The notes under the pieces were generated by a model. That model was not told the origin of the DNA and ran no database searches. It saw nothing but the letters and a program-made list of their open reading frames with translations. From Patescibacteria group bacterium (GTDB lineage Bacteria > Patescibacteriota > Patescibacteriia > XYB2-FULL-38-15), in assembly GCA_018818855.1 (NCBI GenBank), contig JAHIRI010000021.1:1-6244 (forward strand): DNA of 6,244 nucleotides, written 5' to 3'. The translations under genes were made by a program, and so were the position numbers. Each line of letters begins with the position of its first letter. Position 1 is the first letter of the stretch. This document shows, piece after piece, positions 1 through 5,351 of this stretch.

Positions 1-180
1 CAATATAAAATTGATGTCACGGTCGGCGCGCCGGTTAAAATCAATGACGGACCATTCAAAGGTTTTGAAGGAAAAATTTCTGCTATTGACGAGGCCCGCG
101 GAAAAGTTAAAGTGTTGGTAAATATGTTTGGCCGCGAAACTCCGGTAGAATTGGATTTCTTACAAGTTAAAAAAATATAA
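1..180 (+). CDS. nusG: Transcription termination/antitermination protein NusG, C-terminal part (5' end outside window)
   Basis: The last 59 codons of an open frame that enters the window at base 1 and ends with TAA. The translation contains the KOW-domain signature of NusG: GPFKGFEGKI followed by KVKVLVNMFGRETPVELDF, ending in a short lysine-rich tail. In bacteria the N-terminal NGN domain of NusG binds RNA polymerase, and this KOW domain contacts Rho or ribosomal protein S10, coupling transcription to termination or translation. The NGN domain is not in the window. The next gene is rplK, as expected for the conserved secE-nusG-rplK-rplA arrangement, which supports the call independently. I see nothing odd in the visible part. 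Confidence 0.95.
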   Translation, partial: QYKIDVTVGAPVKINDGPFKGFEGKISAIDEARGKVKVLVNMFGRETPVELDFLQVKKI

Positions 181-202
181 AATAAAAGTGCATTGTTAAA
201 TT

Positions 203-223
203 GCTAAAGGCTTCTAGTTTAGC
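203..223 (+). promoter_or_regulatory. Weak stem-loop in the nusG-rplK spacer
   Basis: GCTAAA (203-208) can pair with TTTAGC (218-223) across a 9-nt loop, in the 68-nt spacer between the nusG stop and the rplK start. There is no T-run after it, so it is not an intrinsic terminator. In many bacteria ribosomal protein L1 represses its own operon by binding a stem-loop near the rplK start, so a structure here is in the right place. A 6-bp stem can easily arise by chance, and I cannot match it to the known L1-binding motif. Confidence 0.25.
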
Positions 224-248
224 TCTTGACTATGTATCATAAAAAAGT

Positions 249-674
249 ATGGCGAAAAAAATTAAAACAATTATAAAATTACAAATTGAAGCTGGCAAAG
301 CAAATCCTGCGCCGCCAATCGGCCCAGCTCTTGGTCAGCATGGTTTGAATATTGCTGAATTCTGCACAAAGTTCAACGCCGCAACCGCGAAAATGGCCGG
401 CGACGTTATTCCTGCGGAAATCACGGTTTTTGAAGACCGTACTTATACTTTCATTTTAAAGACTCCTCCAGCAGCAGAACTTTTGAAAAAAGCGGCTGGC
501 ATTGCAAAGGGTTCAGGAAAACCGCTTCAGGAAAAAGTCGGAAAAGTCACGAGAGCTCAGATCCGTGAAATCGCTGAAAAGAAAATGCCGGATTTGAACG
601 CGCACGATATTGAAGCAGCCATGAGAATTATTGAGGGCACGGCGCGACAGATGGGTTTGGAAGTTATTGGTTAA
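249..674 (+). CDS. rplK: 50S ribosomal protein L11 (uL11)
   Basis: A 141-residue protein, the usual length for bacterial L11. The N-terminal domain has the proline-rich PAPPIGPALGQHGLNI segment (about residues 20-35), the mobile region near the thiostrepton site at the GTPase-associated centre of 23S rRNA. The C-terminal rRNA-binding domain follows (about 70-141), with GSGKPLQEKVGKVTRAQI and a closing GTARQMGLEV. L11 helps translation factors act at the ribosomal stalk base. The ATG gives the canonical MAKKIK start, but the bases before it (ATCATAAAAAAGT) contain no Shine-Dalgarno motif. It lies 68 nt after nusG and is probably co-transcribed with it. I see no promoter of its own that I would defend. 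Confidence 0.98.
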   Translation: MAKKIKTIIKLQIEAGKANPAPPIGPALGQHGLNIAEFCTKFNAATAKMAGDVIPAEITVFEDRTYTFILKTPPAAELLKKAAGIAKGSGKPLQEKVGKVTRAQIREIAEKKMPDLNAHDIEAAMRIIEGTARQMGLEVIG

Positions 675-698
675 AAAAATTAATTGAAAATCCAATTT

Positions 699-1142
699 AT
701 GGCGTTTAAACTAAACTCAATCCGGACAGTGTATTTTTACCTGATTGCCCTGATTGCTTTAATGATGATTGTTTGGGGAACAGTTGATCTCGCAAATCTC
801 GGACTTACTACTTGGGTTTTCAAAAACGCTGATCGCGCTGATGATTGGTCACCGCCCGCTCCATACTATATGACAGCTGAAGTAAAAATGGGAGAAACGG
901 CCGAGCGTTGCGCAGAAAAATGCGATCTTACGGAAAGCGAACAACTGCAAATCCAAAATTGGCTCGTTGATTACAAAAATTGGCAGGACCAGCAAGGAGA
1001 TCTAAAAATTGCGAGAAAACAGAAAAACGCCGTTCGCGATATTTCAATGCTCGTTGTCGCCATTCCCCTATTCCTGTGGCATTGGAAAATGATAAGTCGT
1101 GAAACTCGCGAAGCAAAAGAAAATATCAATAAAGAAGTTTAA
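699..1142 (+). CDS. Small two-helix membrane protein (DUF5671-like), unknown function
   Basis: A 147-residue protein from the ATG; a TTG 15 nt upstream (684) would add five residues and is less likely. The layout is a short basic N-terminus, a strongly hydrophobic helix at about residues 11-29, a hydrophilic loop of about 80 residues, a second helix at about 115-132, and a charged Lys/Arg/Glu-rich tail. The positive-inside rule puts both ends in the cytoplasm and the loop outside. The loop carries a CxxxC pair (C71, C75) in an acidic context, followed by a stretch likely to be helical (about 76-105). The phrases SIRTVYFYLIALIAL and MLVVAIPLFLWHWKMI resemble the uncharacterised DUF5671 membrane family; this is recognition by eye, with moderate certainty. 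It sits 24 nt after rplK and 28 nt before rplA, so it is probably co-transcribed with ribosomal genes. There is no Shine-Dalgarno motif. I do not know its function. Confidence 0.8.
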   Translation: MAFKLNSIRTVYFYLIALIALMMIVWGTVDLANLGLTTWVFKNADRADDWSPPAPYYMTAEVKMGETAERCAEKCDLTESEQLQIQNWLVDYKNWQDQQGDLKIARKQKNAVRDISMLVVAIPLFLWHWKMISRETREAKENINKEV

Positions 1143-1154
1143 TAAATAACTTGT

Positions 1155-1159
1155 GGGAG
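1155..1159 (+). promoter_or_regulatory. Possible ribosome binding site of rplA (GGGAG)
   Basis: GGGAG lies 11 nt before the ATG at 1171, slightly further than ideal. It falls inside the extra codons that would be gained by starting at the GTG at 1153. That supports ATG 1171 as the real rplA start. It is one of very few Shine-Dalgarno-like motifs in the window. Confidence 0.4.
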
Positions 1160-1170
1160 TTTGCACCTTA

Positions 1171-1878
1171 ATGGCGCGACGTTTGAACCACCAAAAACTT
1201 ATGCGCGGAAAACGTTACAAGGAGGCACAGAAATCCATTGACCCCAAAAAGAGCTATTCGCTCGATGAGGCCTTGGACATGATCAAAAACAGCCCTAAGG
1301 AAAAATTTGATGCCGGCGTGGAAGTCCACATCAAACTCGGCATTGATCCTAAAAAAGGCGACCAATTAGTGCGTGGAACTTTGGTTTTGCCGCACGGAAT
1401 TGGCAAGACCAAAAAAATCGCGGCTTTCGTTGAACCTGCTTTGGAAAAAGAAGCAAAAGAAGCCGGAGCGGAAGTTGTCGGCGGAGAAGATTTGATTAAA
1501 GAAATTAAAACTTCAGAAAAGGCCAATTTTGAAATCGCCGTGGCTACTCCGACCATGATGGCAAAGTTAGCACAAATCGCGAAAATTTTGGGTCCAAGAG
1601 GTCTAATGCCAAATCCAAAAACAGAAACCGTTGGTCCGAATGTCAAAAAAATGATTGATGAATTGAAAAAAGGAAAAATCAACTTCAAAAATGACGATGG
1701 CGGAAATATTCATCAGTTGCTCGGTAAAGTTTCCTATGATAAAGAAAAACTTTTGGAAAACCTGACCATGTTTATTGAAGCGGTAAAAAAGGCAAAACCG
1801 GCCGCAGCCAAAGGAGTTTACATCCAGACCGCAGTTCTCTGCACAACAATGGGTCCGGGAATAAAGCTCAGCGTTTAA
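1171..1878 (+). CDS. rplA: 50S ribosomal protein L1 (uL1)
   Basis: A 235-residue protein of normal L1 length starting MARRLNHQKLMRGKRYKEAQ. The in-frame GTG at 1153 would add six residues that do not look like L1. The family signature around residues 125-140 is intact (AKILGPRGLMPNPKTETV). The C-terminus YIQTAVLCTTMGPGIKLSV is also typical. L1 forms the mobile L1 stalk at the ribosomal E site, helps release deacylated tRNA, and in many bacteria represses its own operon. It is the last gene of the nusG-rplK-membrane protein-rplA group and is followed 15 nt later by a terminator stem. L1 is known to be missing from some Patescibacteria lineages, so its presence would exclude those if the organism is of that group. 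Confidence 0.97.
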   Translation: MARRLNHQKLMRGKRYKEAQKSIDPKKSYSLDEALDMIKNSPKEKFDAGVEVHIKLGIDPKKGDQLVRGTLVLPHGIGKTKKIAAFVEPALEKEAKEAGAEVVGGEDLIKEIKTSEKANFEIAVATPTMMAKLAQIAKILGPRGLMPNPKTETVGPNVKKMIDELKKGKINFKNDDGGNIHQLLGKVSYDKEKLLENLTMFIEAVKKAKPAAAKGVYIQTAVLCTTMGPGIKLSV

Positions 1879-1893
1879 TCGAAACTTATATGA

Positions 1894-1921
1894 AAAAACA
1901 CCCTCTAACCGGGGTGTTTTT
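1894..1921 (+). terminator. Intrinsic terminator after rplA
   Basis: AAAAACACCC (1894-1903) pairs perfectly with GGGTGTTTTT (1912-1921), giving a 10-bp stem with an 8-nt loop. The 3' arm ends in five T residues, which serve as the U-tract. The A-rich 5' arm makes the structure potentially bidirectional, but no gene on the minus strand needs it. It separates the ribosomal protein transcript from the nucleotide-metabolism genes. Confidence 0.88.
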
Positions 1922-1960
1922 GGTCTGTTTCTTGGCGCCATTTCCCCTCTTGATTTTTAA

Positions 1961-1989
1961 TTGCCTTATCTTTTCCATTTTGCTAAAAT
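1961..1989 (+). promoter_or_regulatory. Sigma-70-type promoter with extended -10 before the dCMP deaminase gene
   Basis: The -35 box TTGCCT (1961-1966) and the -10 box TAAAAT (1984-1989) are separated by exactly 17 nt. TGC directly before the -10 box (1981-1983) supplies the extended -10 TGn motif. Transcription would start near 1996, leaving a leader of about 22 nt before the ATG at 2018. It lies just downstream of the rplA terminator, as expected for a new transcription unit. This is the best promoter in the window. Confidence 0.7.
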
Positions 1990-2017
1990 TAAGTGGCTAA
2001 CTAATATATAACTCTAT

Positions 2018-2548
2018 ATGGGTAATCTACAAAATCCTAGAAAAAATCGTTTATCTTGGGACGAAACTTTTATGAACATGGCGCTGATTTTGGCGCAACG
2101 CACTGCCTGCAAATTTCATACCGCCGGCGTCGTCTTGGTTGATGACAACAAAAGAATTGTTTCCATGGGCTACAACGGCCCGACTGCCGGAGACGAACAT
2201 TGTTTGGAAGTCGGCTGTGCCAAAGTTGACGGCGATCCGGTGACCAAAAAATTAAAACGCTGCCGCGGCGCGCACGCTGAAATCAACAGCATTATCAACG
2301 CGCAGGACACGAGGAGATTAAACGGCGCGACGGTTTATACCGCGCTTTATCCTTGCTACGATTGTATGAAAGCGTTTAACAACGTTGGCGTCAAAGAAAT
2401 AGTTTATTTTGAAAAATACGAACGGATAAAAACCGGCGGCGAAGGAAAGGAAGAGGAAAACGAAGCGCAAGAACTAGCCGACAAACGCGGAATCAAAATT
2501 AGAAAATACGACGGTCCGGTTTATTGCAACATTGATTTTACTAAATAA
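2018..2548 (+). CDS. Deoxycytidylate (dCMP) deaminase, ComEB type
   Basis: A 176-residue zinc-dependent deaminase that converts dCMP to dUMP, the substrate for thymidylate synthase. The catalytic motif HAE is at residues 86-88 (H86 zinc ligand, E88 proton shuttle). PCYDC is at 112-116, with C113 and C116 as the other zinc ligands. The N-terminal SWDETFMNMALILAQRTAC and the GYNGPTAGDEHC block, with further cysteines at 31, 62, 67 and 82, match the dCMP deaminase subgroup rather than cytidine or tRNA adenosine deaminases. Some family members bind a second structural zinc through such residues. The C-terminal part has an acidic insert (about 140-152). The start has no Shine-Dalgarno motif but sits just after a good promoter. 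The gene opens the dTMP-synthesis group. Confidence 0.92.
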   Translation: MGNLQNPRKNRLSWDETFMNMALILAQRTACKFHTAGVVLVDDNKRIVSMGYNGPTAGDEHCLEVGCAKVDGDPVTKKLKRCRGAHAEINSIINAQDTRRLNGATVYTALYPCYDCMKAFNNVGVKEIVYFEKYERIKTGGEGKEEENEAQELADKRGIKIRKYDGPVYCNIDFTK

Positions 2549-2570
2549 ATTTTTAAGCTAAATTTTTATT

Positions 2571-2621
2571 CCCTGAGCGAAGCAGAGCGAAGTCGAAGGG
2601 CTGGCCTTCGACAGGCTCAGG
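2571..2621 (+). repeat. Bipartite palindromic element, copy 1 (REP-like)
   Basis: CCTGAGC near the left end pairs with GCTCAGG at the right end (7 bp). GTCGAAGG pairs with CCTTCGAC (8 bp) around a 5-nt loop. Between the two stems the left strand has a 13-nt bulge (GAAGCAGAGCGAA) and the right strand only 2 nt (AG). The element fills most of the 95-nt gap between the dCMP deaminase gene and the next gene. No T-tract follows, so I do not call it a terminator. Its reverse complement recurs at 5881-5947. Short palindromes with a CCTTCGAC...GCTCAGG core are common intergenic repeats in many bacterial genomes. Confidence 0.88.
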
Positions 2622-2643
2622 CAATAATTACTTCTCATAACTT

Positions 2644-3192
2644 ATGATTCTCGGAATAAAAAAATTACACGAATTAGTTAAAGAAATGAATTTGGTGGAA
2701 AATTTATGCGACCGGGAAAAAAATAATCCCGAAGGCGCCGGTTTTGATTTGCGGCTCGGAGAAATTTACGAACTTGAAGGCGACGGATTTTTGGGAGTTG
2801 AAGAACGAAACACGCCGGCCATCAAACTGGTGGCAAAAAATGAGGAAGGAAAATCTGAAAAAGAAAATGCTTTTGTCTTTGAACCCGGAAAATATTATTT
2901 AGTAAAAACGATGGAAAAAGTAAATCTGCCAGTGACGGTCTCCGGAATTATTTTTCCGCGCACCACTCTCTTCCGCTCCGGATTAGGACTTTTTAACGGC
3001 ATTGTCCAACCGGGATATCAGGGAGAATTAACTTTCGGTCTTTGCAATCTTGGAAAATCAAATATTAAAATTTCTTTCGGCGCGCGCGTTGTCCATATTA
3101 CTTTTCACGAAGTTTTGGGCGAAGGCAACCAATACCGCGGCCAATGGCAAGGCGGCCGCGTCGCTACTTCTGGCAAAGAAGTACAGGTGTAA
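2644..3192 (+). CDS. dCTP deaminase/dUTPase-fold protein with altered catalytic residues
   Basis: A 182-residue member of the trimeric dCTP deaminase/dUTPase superfamily. Landmarks are GFDLRLG (33-39), PRTTLFRSG (105-113, equivalent to the GRSSLARLG nucleotide-binding motif of E. coli Dcd), GIVQPGYQGELTFGL (119-133), GARVVHITF (146-154) and a C-terminal YRGQWQ (164-169) that would close over the active site. Classical members deaminate dCTP to dUTP, hydrolyse dUTP to dUMP, or do both. Aligned on the shared Asn after this core, the deaminase glutamate (E138 in E. coli Dcd) is G132. The conserved aspartate of both dUTPase and Dcd is Q122. The exact activity is therefore uncertain, and I give no gene symbol. 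It lies downstream of the dCMP deaminase gene and 30 nt before a reductase gene. There is no Shine-Dalgarno motif. Confidence 0.85.
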   Translation: MILGIKKLHELVKEMNLVENLCDREKNNPEGAGFDLRLGEIYELEGDGFLGVEERNTPAIKLVAKNEEGKSEKENAFVFEPGKYYLVKTMEKVNLPVTVSGIIFPRTTLFRSGLGLFNGIVQPGYQGELTFGLCNLGKSNIKISFGARVVHITFHEVLGEGNQYRGQWQGGRVATSGKEVQV

Positions 3193-3222
3193 AACGAAAT
3201 AAAAAAATATTTAAATTTTTGT

Positions 3223-3744
3223 ATGAAAATAATATTGTTCATGGCGATGTCTTTAAACGGAATGATTGCCAGTAAAAATGGCGATGAAGATTTTTTGTCT
3301 GATGCCAACTGGGAATCCTTTCGCAAATTGGCTGAAAAGCACGGTTGTTTTATTATCGGCAGAAAAACTTATGAGGCTGTTCAAAAATGGTCAGACTATA
3401 ATTTTGACGACATTGATGCAAAATTAAAAATAGTTGTTTCAGGAGATAAAAATCTAAAATTAGAACCGCCGTTTCTACTCGCTACTTCGCCAGATGATGC
3501 GGTTAAAAAAGCCGAGACCATGAATTTCGAGAATGTAATTCTTACGGGCGGAAGTACCATCAATGGCGCGTTTATAACCGAAAATTTAATTGATGAGGTG
3601 ATAATAAATATTGAGCCTGCGATTCTCGGAAATGGTGTTCCCCTTTTTGCGGAAAATGAATTTGAAAAACGCTTATCTTTTATTGAATCAATAAAAATCA
3701 CTGATGATATATTGCAAGTTAGATATAAAGTAAACAAAACATGA
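3223..3744 (+). CDS. RibD C-terminal/dihydrofolate reductase-like family protein
   Basis: A 173-residue protein with the DHFR/RibD-C fold. The order is an N-terminal strand and loop MSLNGMIAS (9-17), the NADPH-binding IGRKTYE motif (45-51), the second cofactor motif LTGGSTING (107-115), and the terminal VIINIEPAILGNGVPLF block (126-142), which is diagnostic for the RibD C-terminal group. It lacks the WNLPxDL segment that supplies the folate-binding Asp in true DHFR, so it is unlikely to replace FolA (encoded at 5352). RibD-C relatives reduce a ribosylamino-pyrimidine in riboflavin synthesis, but many free-standing copies have unknown substrates. The TGA stop overlaps the start of the next gene (ATGA) and is followed at once by an in-frame TAA. 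No Shine-Dalgarno motif precedes it. Confidence 0.88.
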   Translation: MKIILFMAMSLNGMIASKNGDEDFLSDANWESFRKLAEKHGCFIIGRKTYEAVQKWSDYNFDDIDAKLKIVVSGDKNLKLEPPFLLATSPDDAVKKAETMNFENVILTGGSTINGAFITENLIDEVIINIEPAILGNGVPLFAENEFEKRLSFIESIKITDDILQVRYKVNKT

Positions 3745-4244
3745 TAAAAATTAGAAAACATTTACAAAAAGATATTCCCTATCGTGTAAAGTGGTTAAAT
3801 AATCCCGAGGTAAACAAATTTATTGGCGATGAAATGGGACAAAAGACAAATCTGAAAAAAGAAAAAGAATGGTTTTCTAATTATCTAAAAGCAAAAAACA
3901 AGAAATTTTTTACTATCTGTGATAGTTCTAAACCAATAGGTTTTATGGGGTTATCACATATTAGCAAGTCCAATAAAAACGCAGATTTATTTATTGCTAT
4001 CGGCGAAGATGATTATCGCGGCAAGGGAATTGGGAAAATCGCCATAAAATGGCTCATCAATTACGGATTTAAAAAATTGAAACTCCACAAAATCAATCTT
4101 GGTGTCATCGAAGACAACAACCATGCAATTAAAGTATATCGAGAATTGGGTTTTATTATTGAGGGAAAGATGAAAGACGAAGTTTTTTATAAGGGCAAAT
4201 ATCGTGATTTTTTGTCCATGGCAATTTTTAACAGCAAAAAATAA
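3741..4244 (+). CDS. GNAT family N-acetyltransferase, RimJ/RimL-like
   Basis: A 167-residue acetyltransferase of the GNAT fold. Motif A, which binds the acetyl-CoA pyrophosphate, is RGKGIG (93-98), preceded by the strand ADLFIAIG. The motif B region NNHAIKVYRELGF (126-138) and the closing strand KYRDFLSMAIF are typical of the RimJ/RimL and aminoglycoside or polyamine acetyltransferase branch. The N-terminal half (WLNNPEVNKFIG, about 18-29) matches the same branch. The acceptor substrate cannot be read from the sequence. Translation is probably coupled to the upstream reductase through the 4-bp ATGA overlap, and thyA follows after 7 nt. The gene is very AT-rich: 13 of 60 bases are G or C in 3841-3900 and 17 of 60 in 3901-3960, against 34 of 60 in 4681-4740 of thyA. 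This hints at later acquisition. Confidence 0.9.
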   Translation: MIKIRKHLQKDIPYRVKWLNNPEVNKFIGDEMGQKTNLKKEKEWFSNYLKAKNKKFFTICDSSKPIGFMGLSHISKSNKNADLFIAIGEDDYRGKGIGKIAIKWLINYGFKKLKLHKINLGVIEDNNHAIKVYRELGFIIEGKMKDEVFYKGKYRDFLSMAIFNSKK

Positions 4245-4251
4245 TACCTTT

Positions 4252-5250
4252 ATGGATAAGCACCCCGAATATCAATATCTTGACCTCGCGCAGGATATTT
4301 TAGACCACGGCTCGGACAAAAAACTTTTTTTTACTCCCGAGGTTTTGGAAGAATACAAAAAGAAGGGTGAAGAACCGCCGTTTATTCGTTCAGTTTTTGG
4401 CCGGCAGATTAGGTTTGATTTGTCGCAAGGTTTTCCGCTCCTCACCACGAAAAAAACTTTTTTCCGGGGAATTTTAGTTGAACTTCTTTGGTTCTTATCC
4501 GGCGACACGAACATCAAACCTCTACTTGATCAAAAAATCCATATTTGGGATGAATGGGCGTGGAAACGTTATCATAAATATTGCCTCGCCTCCGCCCCGA
4601 CAGAAGATTTGACCCAAGAACAATTTATCGCGAAACTGGAATCGCTGCCAGCGACGGATGAATTCGTAAAAAAATGGGGCGATTTGATTATGGTTTATGG
4701 AAAAATGTGGCGGCGCTGGCCAGCCTCCGACGGCCGCGAGATTGACCAGCTCGGCTGGTGCATCCAAGGTTTGAAAGAAAAACCTTATAGAAAATCTTAT
4801 GTCGTTTCCGCCTGGAATCCCGATTTTATTTACGCCATGGCTTCGAAAGGCAATGCCAACGAAGTTCCGCCGTTTTGCCACACCACTTTTCAATTTCAAA
4901 CCACAGCGGACGGAAGATTAAATCTCGGCCTTTACCAACGCAGCGCCGATTTATTTTTGGGCGTGCCGTTTAATATCGCGAGCTACGCTATGCTTTTGCT
5001 AATGGTCGCGCAAATCGCGGGGCTTAAGCCCGGAGAATTTGTCCATACTTTTGGCGATGTTCACATTTACTCAAATCATTTTGACGCGGTCAAAGAACAA
5101 CTCTCCCGAAAACCGTTCCCCTTCCCTACCCTAAAAATAAATTCGGACATAAAAAATATTGATGATTTCAAATTTGAAGATTTTGAATTACAAAATTACG
5201 AATCTCATCCGGCCATAAAAGCTGAGATCGCAAACATCGGAGGGTTTTAA
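4252..5250 (+). CDS. thyA: Thymidylate synthase (divergent phosphate-binding site)
   Basis: A 332-residue protein from the ATG; a GTG at 4204 lies inside the GNAT gene and is unlikely. It would convert dUMP and methylene-tetrahydrofolate to dTMP and dihydrofolate. Visible landmarks are FGRQIRFDL (49-57), GFPLLTTKK, E77 in VELLWFL, IWDEWA (98-103), VYGKMWR, VSAWNP, the catalytic C209-H210, YQRSADLFLGVPFNIASY with R230, S231, D233 and N241 (N177 in E. coli, dUMP-selecting), and VHIY (270-273). A stretch of about 45 residues after IWDEWA resembles the long insert of Lactobacillus casei ThyA. Oddities are PPFIRS in place of the RTGTGT loop, KS (181-182) in place of the RR pair, an 8-residue insertion just before the catalytic Cys, PPFCH instead of PPCH, and a C-terminus about four residues long (IGGF). 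Confidence 0.95.
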   Translation: MDKHPEYQYLDLAQDILDHGSDKKLFFTPEVLEEYKKKGEEPPFIRSVFGRQIRFDLSQGFPLLTTKKTFFRGILVELLWFLSGDTNIKPLLDQKIHIWDEWAWKRYHKYCLASAPTEDLTQEQFIAKLESLPATDEFVKKWGDLIMVYGKMWRRWPASDGREIDQLGWCIQGLKEKPYRKSYVVSAWNPDFIYAMASKGNANEVPPFCHTTFQFQTTADGRLNLGLYQRSADLFLGVPFNIASYAMLLLMVAQIAGLKPGEFVHTFGDVHIYSNHFDAVKEQLSRKPFPFPTLKINSDIKNIDDFKFEDFELQNYESHPAIKAEIANIGGF

Positions 5251-5259
5251 CTGAAGTTC

Positions 5260-5335
5260 CCCCTCCTCTTTGAGGAGGGGTTAGGGGTGGTGCAATTTTC
5301 CGAACCACCCCTCGCCCCTCCTTGGGAAGGAGGGG
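5260..5335 (+). repeat. Three-hairpin intergenic element between thyA and folA
   Basis: Three consecutive hairpins each have a perfect 9-bp stem. The first is CCCCTCCTC (5260-5268) with GAGGAGGGG (5272-5280), loop TTT. The second is AGGGGTGGT (5283-5291) with ACCACCCCT (5304-5312), loop 12 nt. The third is CCCCTCCTT (5315-5323) with AAGGAGGGG (5327-5335), loop GGG. The left and right halves are inverted copies of one another, so the whole block can also fold as a cloverleaf or cruciform. It fills most of the 101-nt thyA-folA gap. GC-rich palindromes of this CCCCTCCTT...AAGGAGGGG kind recur between genes in many genomes. No T-run follows, so termination is not supported, although it may stabilise or attenuate the transcript. 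Confidence 0.9.
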
Positions 5336-5351
5336 AAAATACTAAAATCAT

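Noticed and set aside
181..248. TTGACT at 226-231 and TATCAT at 235-240 as a promoter for rplK.
   Set aside because: The two boxes are only 3 nt apart. Correct spacing from TTGACT falls inside the rplK start, and the -35 position for TATCAT (about 212-217) matches poorly.
684..686. TTG start for the membrane protein, and GTG starts at 1153 (rplA) and 4204 (thyA).
   Set aside because: Internal ATGs at 699, 1171 and 4252 give family-consistent N-termini. The upstream options add residues that do not look like the families or overlap the preceding gene.
1933..1940. TGGCGCCA palindrome as an operator near the dCMP deaminase promoter.
   Set aside because: An 8-bp palindrome 20 nt before the -35 box can occur by chance, and there is no second copy or known regulator match.
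3742..3747. TGA stop followed by TAA as a hint of a recoded TGA (glycine code of some Patescibacteria).
   Set aside because: No reading frame here has an internal TGA, and all other genes end in TAA. The tandem stop makes this one site uninformative either way.
4522..4899. Long open frames on the minus strand (for example opposite thyA, rplA and the reductase).
   Set aside because: They lie entirely opposite well-supported genes, show no family motifs, and have basic, low-complexity compositions typical of antisense shadows.
5343..5348. TAAAAT as a -10 box for folA.
   Set aside because: There is no -35 match 17 nt upstream, and transcription would begin at or inside the start codon. It is explained better as AT-rich spacer.
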